A stretch of DNA of 10,940 nucleotides from Bacteroidota bacterium (lineage in GTDB: Bacteria > Bacteroidota > Bacteroidia > NS11-12g > UBA9320): the NCBI GenBank assembly GCA_003484585.1, contig DNBZ01000011.1, forward strand, positions 1 through 10,940, in the 5' to 3' direction. Below the pieces are notes generated by a model. It made no database searches. It worked only from the letters and a program-made list of their open reading frames with translations, and had not been told where the DNA came from. The position numbers were made by a program, and so were the translations under genes. Below are positions 1 to 5,444 of this stretch, piece after piece (position 1 is the stretch's first letter; every line of letters begins with the position of its first letter).

Positions 1-891
1 TGTACTATCTGCAATACTAACAAGCTTATTATTGATAATTGATAACGATGACGCACCTCTTGGGCTGTACCAATCTGCTATGTTCACTACAGTATATTGA
101 GCATCCCCAAAATGCCATGGCACATTAAGCTGCACATCTTGAGTTGCCCACGCTTCTAGTAACTCGTCATATGCGGCTGTGGTTAGGGCGTTGTTTGATC
201 GGTTCAGAAAGTCTGTTGCGTTAGTTACACTTGATACATCAAAATGTTTTATATCTAAATCTGTAAGATTTGTGTTGTAAAACATCAACTGCATAGTCGT
301 TACGCTTGACGTATCAAAACTACTCACATCTAACGTTGTTAAGTTTGGGCAAGCGTAAAACATTAAAGCCGTTTGGGTGACGTTTGAAGTATCGAAGCTG
401 CTTAAATCTAACGTTGTTAGGCTGGAGCAGTTCTGAAACATATTACCAAGACTAGTTACATTGGAGGTATCAAAATTAGTTAAATCTACAGATGTTAAAC
501 TTGTACAGGAGCGGAACATTAATTGGGCATAAGTGTTATTAGTAGTATTTGCTGTGCCTGTGCTAAACGATGTTAAATTTGTACAGCCTTGGAACCCTGC
601 GTATAGCATAAGCCACCCGACATCACCTAAATCAACCACTTCATCAACAAGTGCTGCGCTAGTTGCATCATTGACAAACCGAATGTTTGGAAACGTGCCG
701 TCAATTGTTATTGTATGCTGACCCGCTGTAGTAAAGGAGTGCGTTAAATTTGAATCATTGTACGCTGTGACAGTTTGTGAACCCGTCCCGTCACCGTAGT
801 CAACTGTTGCGTTAAATGCGCCATAGAAGTGGCATGGTATGGTGAATGTCTGCGGTGATGTTGTAGTAGTTATTTTAAATATAAATGACAT
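1..891 (-). CDS. Partial BspA-type leucine-rich repeat surface/adhesin protein (C-terminus beyond left edge)
   Basis: The frame is open from an ATG at 891 to the left edge, giving 297 residues with no stop, so the protein is truncated by the window. Residues about 29-65 look like a PKD-like beta-sandwich: a V-D-Y-G-D-G-T turn, then H-S-F, then an A-G-x-H-T-I-T-I strand. Residues about 106-233 form tandem repeats of about 26 residues with the BspA/DUF285 consensus L-T-x-L-D-(L/V)-S-S-F-D-T-S-x-V-T, then M-F and Cys. Known proteins of this repeat class are surface or adhesion proteins; in a phage tail module a receptor-binding or virion-decorating role is the natural inference. No signal peptide or membrane segment is visible. 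The start overlaps the upstream stop as TAATG, with a GAGGG Shine-Dalgarno just upstream, so translational coupling is likely. A tail-fibre tip and a secreted protein made late in infection are both possible. Repeat assignment is firm; function is inferred. Confidence 0.85.
   Translation of the reverse strand, partial: MSFIFKITTTTSPQTFTIPCHFYGAFNATVDYGDGTGSQTVTAYNDSNLTHSFTTAGQHTITIDGTFPNIRFVNDATSAALVDEVVDLGDVGWLMLYAGFQGCTNLTSFSTGTANTTNNTYAQLMFRSCTSLTSVDLTNFDTSNVTSLGNMFQNCSSLTTLDLSSFDTSNVTQTALMFYACPNLTTLDVSSFDTSSVTTMQLMFYNTNLTDLDIKHFDVSSVTNATDFLNRSNNALTTAAYDELLEAWATQDVQLNVPWHFGDAQYTVVNIADWYSPRGASSLSIINNKLVSIADST
193..576 (-). repeat. Tandem BspA/DUF285-type leucine-rich repeats (about 78 bp units)
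   Basis: Five units lie in register within the LRR protein: residues 106-131 (degenerate), 132-157, 158-183, 184-208 and 209-233 (degenerate). The three central units share L-T-(S/T)-(L/V)-D-(L/V)-(T/S)-(N/S)-F-D-T-S. Units are 26, 26, 26, 25 and 25 residues long. A Cys sits at 103, 129, 155 and 181, just before the Leu that opens each of the first four units. The DNA copies are similar but not identical, which suggests old duplication under protein-level selection rather than a fresh expansion. Confidence 0.8.
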
Positions 892-1064
892 TATATATCA
901 CCCTCTAATTCTTCTGGCTCTGGCTCTGGAAATGCTTCTAAGAACTCTGCTTCTGTTGTGTATATAATTAGTTCTTTATCATCTGAAAAAGAGACTTCCA
1001 ACCCTTCACTGACTGCAACTGGGTTGCCACCGATTGAATAATACCCTGCTAATTTAGTTATCAT
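891..1064 (-). CDS. Small 57-residue protein of unknown function between two adhesin-like genes
   Basis: I do not recognise this family. The ATG at 1064 overlaps the stop of the LamG-like gene as ATGA, and its own TAA overlaps the LRR gene's ATG as TAATG, so it tiles the gap exactly. A perfect GGAGGT lies five bases before the start, which strongly supports translation. The protein begins M-I-T-K-L-A-G-Y-Y-S-I-G-G, carries a central acidic stretch (S-D-D-K-E), and ends in an acidic Pro-Glu tail (P-E-P-E-P-E-E-L-E). There is no Cys, signal peptide or membrane segment. Its position among receptor-recognition genes could suit a tail-fibre assembly helper or a small structural piece, but that rests on context only. 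Confidence 0.75.
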   Translation of the reverse strand: MITKLAGYYSIGGNPVAVSEGLEVSFSDDKELIIYTTEAEFLEAFPEPEPEELEGDI

Positions 1065-1702
1065 GCTGCACCTCCATCAGTAATAATCCAACCCTTACTT
1101 GAGACAAGATACTGCCGAGCGTTAGCGTTATCTGGGAAAGTATTGTTTTCGAGTAGCTCTGTGCTGTACGTGTAATTCGCAGCGGCTGGGCTGTTGTCGA
1201 GTCTAAACGTTGTTACAACATCGCTAGCGCCTGATTTGTCTGTGAATTTGGCGTTGGCTATTATGCCTTCGAAGAAGTTAGAGGCTGCAATAGTGCTTCC
1301 CACGCGAGAAAGGCCGCCCGCTGAATTTGTATTAATGGGAGATGTTGAAATTTGGACCCCGTCATAGGATAAAAACTCGTTGGATGCAACTCTAGTTATT
1401 TTTATATTGTGTAGTTTTCCGTCAAATGGCGTTGTTAGTGCTACAGCCCTTGTAGCCCCTCCAATACTATACTCTAACTGTGACGCACCATTTACCTCTA
1501 TTGTGTCAATAGTGCCAGCCAAAATCATTTGTCGAGCAACTGTATTACTAGCAAAATCCACCTCAATCTCAAAATCCCCAGTAAATGCAATAGGCTCTGC
1601 AATCTCATAATAAGCATTTGCAATCGGGTCTAGGTCTATGAATACCCTACCCCCAATCTTTTTGTAAAACCACTCATACATACAATCCATTAAAGCCTTC
1701 AT
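1061..1702 (-). CDS. LamG/concanavalin-like domain protein, probable tail or receptor-binding component
   Basis: The protein has 213 residues. Residues about 25-175 have the pattern of a LamG/ConA-like jelly roll: alternating strands such as F-E-I-E-V-D-F, a variable loop, L-H-N-I-K-I-T-R followed by L-S-Y-D-G-V, and F-E-G-I-I-A-N-A-K-F. This order (strand, 'dainty' D-G turn, then the G-x-I-x-x-x-x-F strand) is typical of carbohydrate-binding laminin-G-like folds, common in phage tail fibres and surface proteins. The C-terminal 40 residues, with N-Y-T-Y-S-T-E-L-L-E-N-N-T-F, look like a linker or partner-binding tail. The start has AAAGGGGT upstream. The gene ends in ATGA overlap with the 57-residue gene. 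A role in host-surface glycan binding is inferred from fold type and from the LRR protein two genes downstream; the ligand cannot be told. Confidence 0.7.
   Translation of the reverse strand: MKALMDCMYEWFYKKIGGRVFIDLDPIANAYYEIAEPIAFTGDFEIEVDFASNTVARQMILAGTIDTIEVNGASQLEYSIGGATRAVALTTPFDGKLHNIKITRVASNEFLSYDGVQISTSPINTNSAGGLSRVGSTIAASNFFEGIIANAKFTDKSGASDVVTTFRLDNSPAAANYTYSTELLENNTFPDNANARQYLVSSKGWIITDGGAA
1070..1075 (-). promoter_or_regulatory. Strong Shine-Dalgarno GGAGGT for the 57-residue gene
   Basis: GGAGGT on the minus strand sits five bases before the ATG at 1064, inside the last codons of the LamG-like gene. It is the best ribosome binding site in this part of the window and is the main reason for calling the short gene. 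Confidence 0.75.
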
Positions 1703-1767
1703 TTTAGAACCCCTTTCTTATATGTACCTTTATGTAAACTACTATTTGTTGTCATAATACTTCCCAT
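1699..1767 (-). CDS. Candidate mini-ORF of 18-22 residues coupled to both neighbours
   Basis: This is a tentative call. An ATG at 1767 overlaps the upstream TAA (TAATG) and opens a frame of 22 codons. It closes with a TGA that overlaps the LamG-like gene's ATG (ATGA), so the frame fills the gap exactly. An internal ATG at 1755 would give 18 residues (M-T-T-N-S-S-L-H-K-G-T-Y-K-K-G-V-L-K) with a weak GGGAAG six or so bases ahead. The product would be small and basic. The same double-overlap pattern is seen around the 57-residue gene. It could instead be a leader that only couples translation, or a chance open frame; such a short frame proves nothing alone. Confidence 0.35.
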   Translation of the reverse strand: MGSIMTTNSSLHKGTYKKGVLK

Positions 1768-2054
1768 TACCATTTAGTTTTATTAGCCCAATAAGCTGCA
1801 CTCATCTTGCCTTTAGCTATATTCTTGGCATGACGGGCTTTAAATGATTTGCGTTTAGCTTTCATCTTATCTCCTTCACCAGCCTTAGCCTTTCCTGCTG
1901 TAGATGCACCTTGCTCTCCAAATCGGATAGTCTTAATTTTATCTCCGACCTTTGCTACAACTACATGGCTCTTAGTAGGATGACTAGGAGTCTTCTTAGG
2001 CTTATTGAAACCTGATACTCCTGCTCTACTTAATCTAGAATCTTTATCTGACAT
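1767..2054 (-). CDS. Small basic phage protein, uncharacterised (resembles DUF6321/DUF5872-type proteins)
   Basis: The protein has 95 residues and is rich in Lys. It begins with M-S-D-K-D-S-R-L-S-R-A-G-V-S-G-F-N-K-P-K, has a mid section with H-V-V-V-A-K and then D-K-I-K-T-I-R-F-G, and ends K-S-F-K-A-R-H-A-K-N-I-A-K-G-K-M-S-A-A-Y-W-A-N-K. From memory this matches small conserved proteins in phages and some bacteria filed as domains of unknown function (DUF6321 or DUF5872); I could not check this. The C-terminal R-H-x-K-N-I-x-K-G-K-M-S-A-x-Y-W segment looks like a conserved core. The start follows the HNH-like gene's stop by one base, with AGAGGAAG as ribosome site. High charge suggests nucleic-acid binding, but no catalytic motif is evident. 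Confidence 0.7.
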   Translation of the reverse strand: MSDKDSRLSRAGVSGFNKPKKTPSHPTKSHVVVAKVGDKIKTIRFGEQGASTAGKAKAGEGDKMKAKRKSFKARHAKNIAKGKMSAAYWANKTKW

Positions 2055-2055
2055 G

Positions 2056-2349
2056 TTACTTCCTCTTGCCTTTACGCTTCATTCCAGCGTAGCTCCCGTT
2101 GTCTGCTCTGTTAGCAGTCTTAGAACGTACCCTAGTATTACTTTCTTCTTTACTGCCACCGTTACGTAGAGGCTTCTTGTGGTCTATATCCTTACCATCA
2201 CCTTTAGAAACCTTACCTTTCTTTATAGCTTGGTTACGAGCTTTGTTCCTAGCTGCACGTTCTTTCTTGGCTTTATCTGTAGAATTATAAGCTCTCTGTT
2301 GCTTACTTCTCGCAGATGCAGTAGATGATGTTTCCCCTTTCTTTGGCAT
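2056..2349 (-). CDS. Small very basic HNH-like protein (possible nuclease or DNA-binding relic)
   Basis: The protein has 97 residues, about a third of them Lys or Arg. Residues 54-81 carry an HNH-like pattern: D-I-D-H-K-K-P-L-R-N-G-G-S, then N71 in S-N-T-R, then N80 in T-A-N-R. D56-H57, N71 and N80 would be the H, N and second N of an H-N-N beta-beta-alpha metal site. The zinc-binding Cys pairs of many HNH enzymes are absent, and the N-terminal half is a charged helix rather than a recognised domain. Known phage HNH proteins near terminase genes assist DNA packaging; here the gene sits among virion and adhesin genes, so that role is not shown. It has GAGGAAA before the ATG, and the 135-bp gap upstream makes it the first gene of the left block. 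It may be active or a structural basic protein. Confidence 0.65.
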   Translation of the reverse strand: MPKKGETSSTASARSKQQRAYNSTDKAKKERAARNKARNQAIKKGKVSKGDGKDIDHKKPLRNGGSKEESNTRVRSKTANRADNGSYAGMKRKGKRK

Positions 2350-2484
2350 AATTTCCTCTTAATATGTCATTCATCGTATAATATAGACCGTTCATCGCAT
2401 TTATGCTTGACAGCTTTTCAAATATCCAGTACTTTATAAAGATAATCCATAAGTAATTATATAGATATTAACTACGCATCCTTA
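2350..2484 (-). promoter_or_regulatory. Intergenic gap with possible minus-strand promoter before the left gene block
   Basis: This 135-bp stretch is the largest gap in the window and is very AT-rich. On the minus strand a perfect TATAAT lies at 2461-2456 and a second AT-rich hexamer TATATT at 2385-2380, but neither has a good TTGACA 16-18 bases ahead. A phage-polymerase promoter may be here but cannot be recognised from one instance. No convincing terminator hairpin is present: the palindrome CTTTATAAAG (2432-2441) is AT-only and lacks a U-run. The call rests on position and is tentative. Confidence 0.3.
2370..2397. repeat. Short direct repeat TTCATCG, two copies 21 bp apart
   Basis: TTCATCG occurs at 2370-2376 and again at 2391-2397, exactly 21 bp apart, close to two helical turns. 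Between them lies TATAATATAGACCG. The pair sits just upstream of the HNH-like gene's ribosome site. The spacing could suit an operator or a polymerase-binding element, but a 7-bp match can arise by chance. Confidence 0.35.
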
Positions 2485-3375
2485 CTAATTTAAAACAAGC
2501 TCTTGTCCTATGTAGATTTTATTAACATCTTCAATTCCATTTAACTCTGCTAATGCTTCAACTGTTGTATTGTTATCTTTAGCTATCTGACTTAAAGAAT
2601 CTCCAGACTTAACCTTCAAAGTAGCAGTCTCTTTAATAGGCTCTGGCTCTTGTGCTACAGCAGTTTCTTTAATAGGTTCTACTGTTTCAGCAGCCTTTGC
2701 TTTCCTCTGCTTTATTCTACCTTTGTTCTTAGACTCGTATTCTTCTAGCGTTGGAAGTTTATTTAGCTGCTCTATAGATAACCCTAAAGTTTCAGCAGTG
2801 CCTACTTTTGCTCTTACTGATGCTCCCTCCCCCTCTGTTGATCCAAACGCCTCCGCAAATAAATGTGCAATTCCGTACTTGCTTATATCAGGATTAGTTA
2901 CAGCATCTATGAGTGCTTGCACTTTTTCACCAAGAGGTAATTTTTTAAGATTTCCTCCTCCAGCAAAATCATATTCATCTACAACCATTACATTGCCACT
3001 CCCGTCTCTAACAATACTCCCTTTCCCTAAAGTCATTTTAAGGCTTTTACGAGGGTCTGATAAGTCAGGTATACCCATCCCGTACCCAATGCCTTTACCT
3101 CCCTCTCTATCGTAGTCCCTATAAGATATACTCGATTTATTTTTAGAGACTTGCTTTTTCACAATGTCACTAAGAGCTGTACTTTCATTTTCATTAAACA
3201 TCCCCTCATCCCATATACCTGAGTCAAAGAACTGTCTTACATAGGATTGTCCTGCACTGCTAGTAACGGCATCTGTCACCTTCCCAGCAAAGTTCGATAC
3301 ATTATCCACTGCCCCACTAACCTTATTTATAACGGGTTTCATACCAGCAAATATACCCTTTAATTCGCCTATCAT
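2485..3375 (-). CDS. Virion-associated protein with colicin-M-like motif and C-terminal LysM domain
   Basis: The protein has 296 residues. Residues about 252-296 form a clear LysM domain (L-K-V-K-S-G-D-S-L-S-Q-I-A, N-N-T-T-V-E-A-L, L-N-G-I, I-Y-I-G-Q-E-L), which in known proteins binds peptidoglycan. Ahead of it is a basic and Pro/Glu linker with E-P-I-K-E-T-A twice. Residues about 112-190 hold L-G-K-G-S-I-V-R-D, then V-V-D-E-Y-D-F-A-G-G, then A-E-A-F-G-S and G-E-G-A-S-V-R-A-K-V-G. The D133-x-Y135-D136 core recalls the essential D-x-Y-D of colicin M, which cleaves lipid II; the colicin M His six residues after the second Asp is Asn142 here. Residues 1-50 are hydrophobic and Ala/Val/Gly-rich without a clear signal peptide. 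The gene overlaps the 689-residue gene as TAATG with GGAGAT upstream. A cell-wall role during DNA entry is inferred; LysM is firm, the colicin M link is tentative. Confidence 0.75.
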   Translation of the reverse strand: MIGELKGIFAGMKPVINKVSGAVDNVSNFAGKVTDAVTSSAGQSYVRQFFDSGIWDEGMFNENESTALSDIVKKQVSKNKSSISYRDYDREGGKGIGYGMGIPDLSDPRKSLKMTLGKGSIVRDGSGNVMVVDEYDFAGGGNLKKLPLGEKVQALIDAVTNPDISKYGIAHLFAEAFGSTEGEGASVRAKVGTAETLGLSIEQLNKLPTLEEYESKNKGRIKQRKAKAAETVEPIKETAVAQEPEPIKETATLKVKSGDSLSQIAKDNNTTVEALAELNGIEDVNKIYIGQELVLN

Positions 3376-5444
3376 TATTTATCTCCTATTACTTTACCAT
3401 TTTTCAAGGTAATAATTTTTCCGTTAGTTAATTCGTAATCCCCATCCTCATAAGGAGATAAGTCAACTCCTAACTCTGAAGCCATCAAATTGTAATCCTG
3501 TTTTTCATTCGTAAAACTTTCCACAGAAGGATTTACAGCAGTTTGTGCAGAACCCCCTCCAGTAACAATAATCTTTTGTAGTTCAGCAATTTGATCTTGA
3601 TACTGTTTTAATACCGCTTTATTTTCTATTTTTTTCGCTGAAGATCCATTTAAACCTTCTCTTTTCTCTGCGACATAAGGAGTTAACTCTCCTGTCACTT
3701 TAATATTTTCTGGAAGGTATCTATCTAAAGCACTATCCACTAACACTTTACCATCTTGTGTTGTTGGATCGTATTGAGACATATTTTTAATTTGATTGAT
3801 AGATGTATTAGCATCCTGAATAACTTTTTTGAGTTGGTACTGTTTAGTAAAACCCACACCTAAACCAGAAGTAGAACGTTCAGGTATAACACGACCAATC
3901 TTAAATTCACCTGCAACTGCATCATACTCAATATCAGCAATATCTTTATACCCTTCTAGTTTCTTCAGTATCCCATCTGTCCTATCTATAAGAATGTCTT
4001 GATTATAACTGCTTACAAACCTCCCTAAAGAAGACTTTCTTTCTTCAGGGAGTTGATCGAAGAAACTATTAAAGTTATCGGAGTTTAGAAGTTTAGTAGC
4101 CTCTTTAATTTGTGCAGGGTCGTCTGTAGCAGCAGCTTCAGCTAATATTCCAATTAGACCCCCACTCACCTTTTCCAATTCAGCAGCCGATAAATCTTTT
4201 ACTACACCTGAGTTTAAAATCTTCTTAGTCGCATCATAAAAAGTTGCAAGTACAAGGTCACTAGCTTTAGAAGTATCCCCTGTATCCATGTAATTAAGAA
4301 CATCTTTACCAAACTGCATTGTTGTTTGATCTTGAGATAATAAATTTCCTAAACCCATAGCAGTCTGTTGTTCAACTGCCGTAAATAATTCAGGTCTTTT
4401 ATTTATTAAAGCTTCTGTTACAAACCTACCACTACCCGATGCAACTTCTTCAAACATAGCTGTGAGACCAAAATTTTTTAAACCCGATAATTTTAATCCA
4501 TTTTGTATTAACGCTGCCTGTGCAGCTAACTTTTTAGCTACATCTATGTCATCAGAAGAAAGATTATTTTTAATTTTTTCAATCTGTGAAAGAGTTGCTT
4601 CTTTGTTTTCTCTAAGTATATTTCTAGCAGTTTCATCCGTTGTTGCCATGAAAGCAGAGTTAAATTCTGATTCTACTTGCTGAGAAACAACACCCATCAT
4701 ATTTCTAAAATTAGCACTAGTCTCTTGAAGGATACTAGCAGTATCTGTGCTTTGCACATCCATATTATCTACAGTAGTTATGTAATTGTTTGCTAAATTA
4801 ACAAAAGATTCATCCACTCTTGTACCAATTGAACTAGAAATTTCTAAAGCACCTTGAGATGCCTCTCCCGCCCCCTCCACTAACTTTGCTTGCCCCATAG
4901 CATTTAGTCTCTGAGCTTCTTTTAAACGAACTTGCCTTTCCCCAAATTTCTCTATAATATTTATCTTTTCAGACTCATCCACTGTTCCATCAGGATTACG
5001 CTTCAAAGTCCCATAAAAATCTGGCATGTTAGAGATAGCTACTTGGAAGTCTTTCTCGATGCCTTGTTCTCTTTGCAAATCCTCATTTTGTTCTTGTTGG
5101 ACAATTTGATTTCGTACAGAAGCCCCTCTTTGCTGTGTAAGCCTAGCTCTCAAGTAAGTTTGAGAATCAGCGTCCTGAGATAATTCTTTTATCCTTGAAT
5201 CTAATTTACGTAATACATCTCGCTCCCCTAATCCATTACTGTAAAGTTCTACCTCCATATCCCCTAAAGACTGCAACATATTATTTACATTAGCTTCTTT
5301 TTGTTTGTTTTTGTACTGAGAATAAATCTCAAAACCCGTAGCAGCAGCATTCACTATGTCCGTACCTAAACTCTTACTAGGGGCTTCAAATTGTGGAGCA
5401 GCCTTATAGTTAATAGGTTTTATATCTCTTGTAAACTCAGTCAT
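3375..5444 (-). CDS. Internal virion protein, T7 gp15-like by size and position
   Basis: The protein has 689 residues, close to T7 gp15 (747). It is almost wholly predicted helical and rich in Gln, Asn, Lys, Glu and Ala, with no Cys, no signal peptide and no membrane segment. Residues about 45-140 look coiled-coil prone (K-N-K-Q-K-E-A-N, S-R-I-K-E-L-S, then Q-Q-E-Q-N-E-D-L-Q-R-E-Q). The last 20 residues form a likely beta hairpin (Y-E-L-T-N-G-K-I-I-T-L-K-N-G-K-V-I). In T7, gp15 stacks in the internal core and joins gp16 in the periplasmic conduit. The ATG overlaps the 3' end of the giant gene by eight bases, with GAGGTG as ribosome site. No diagnostic motif was seen, so the assignment rests on length, composition and neighbours. 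Its order after the giant gene is the reverse of T7. Confidence 0.65.
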   Translation of the reverse strand: MTEFTRDIKPINYKAAPQFEAPSKSLGTDIVNAAATGFEIYSQYKNKQKEANVNNMLQSLGDMEVELYSNGLGERDVLRKLDSRIKELSQDADSQTYLRARLTQQRGASVRNQIVQQEQNEDLQREQGIEKDFQVAISNMPDFYGTLKRNPDGTVDESEKINIIEKFGERQVRLKEAQRLNAMGQAKLVEGAGEASQGALEISSSIGTRVDESFVNLANNYITTVDNMDVQSTDTASILQETSANFRNMMGVVSQQVESEFNSAFMATTDETARNILRENKEATLSQIEKIKNNLSSDDIDVAKKLAAQAALIQNGLKLSGLKNFGLTAMFEEVASGSGRFVTEALINKRPELFTAVEQQTAMGLGNLLSQDQTTMQFGKDVLNYMDTGDTSKASDLVLATFYDATKKILNSGVVKDLSAAELEKVSGGLIGILAEAAATDDPAQIKEATKLLNSDNFNSFFDQLPEERKSSLGRFVSSYNQDILIDRTDGILKKLEGYKDIADIEYDAVAGEFKIGRVIPERSTSGLGVGFTKQYQLKKVIQDANTSINQIKNMSQYDPTTQDGKVLVDSALDRYLPENIKVTGELTPYVAEKREGLNGSSAKKIENKAVLKQYQDQIAELQKIIVTGGGSAQTAVNPSVESFTNEKQDYNLMASELGVDLSPYEDGDYELTNGKIITLKNGKVIGDK

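Noticed and set aside
193..576. Regular repeats as a CRISPR array
   Set aside because: The repeats are in-frame, about 78 bp, imperfect throughout with no unique spacers, and encode a clear leucine-rich repeat protein.
2300..2396. Alternative minus-strand frame starting M-N-G-L-Y-Y-T-M near 2393 and running into the HNH-like gene out of frame
   Set aside because: It has no ribosome site before its first ATG, and it overlaps a better-supported gene that has GAGGAAA upstream.
2407..2435. Plus-strand TTGACA at 2407-2412
   Set aside because: The hexamer 17 bases downstream is TACTTT, a poor -10, and no plus-strand gene follows, so a promoter is not supported.
2432..2441. Palindrome CTTTATAAAG as a terminator
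   Set aside because: It contains a single G-C pair at each end of an AT core, has no loop and no following U-run, so it would not make a stable terminator hairpin.
2099..3115. Plus-strand open frames at 2099-2290 and 2723-3115
   Set aside because: They lie opposite well-supported minus-strand genes, lack good ribosome sites, and give low-complexity Leu/Ser/Pro-rich translations typical of antisense shadows.
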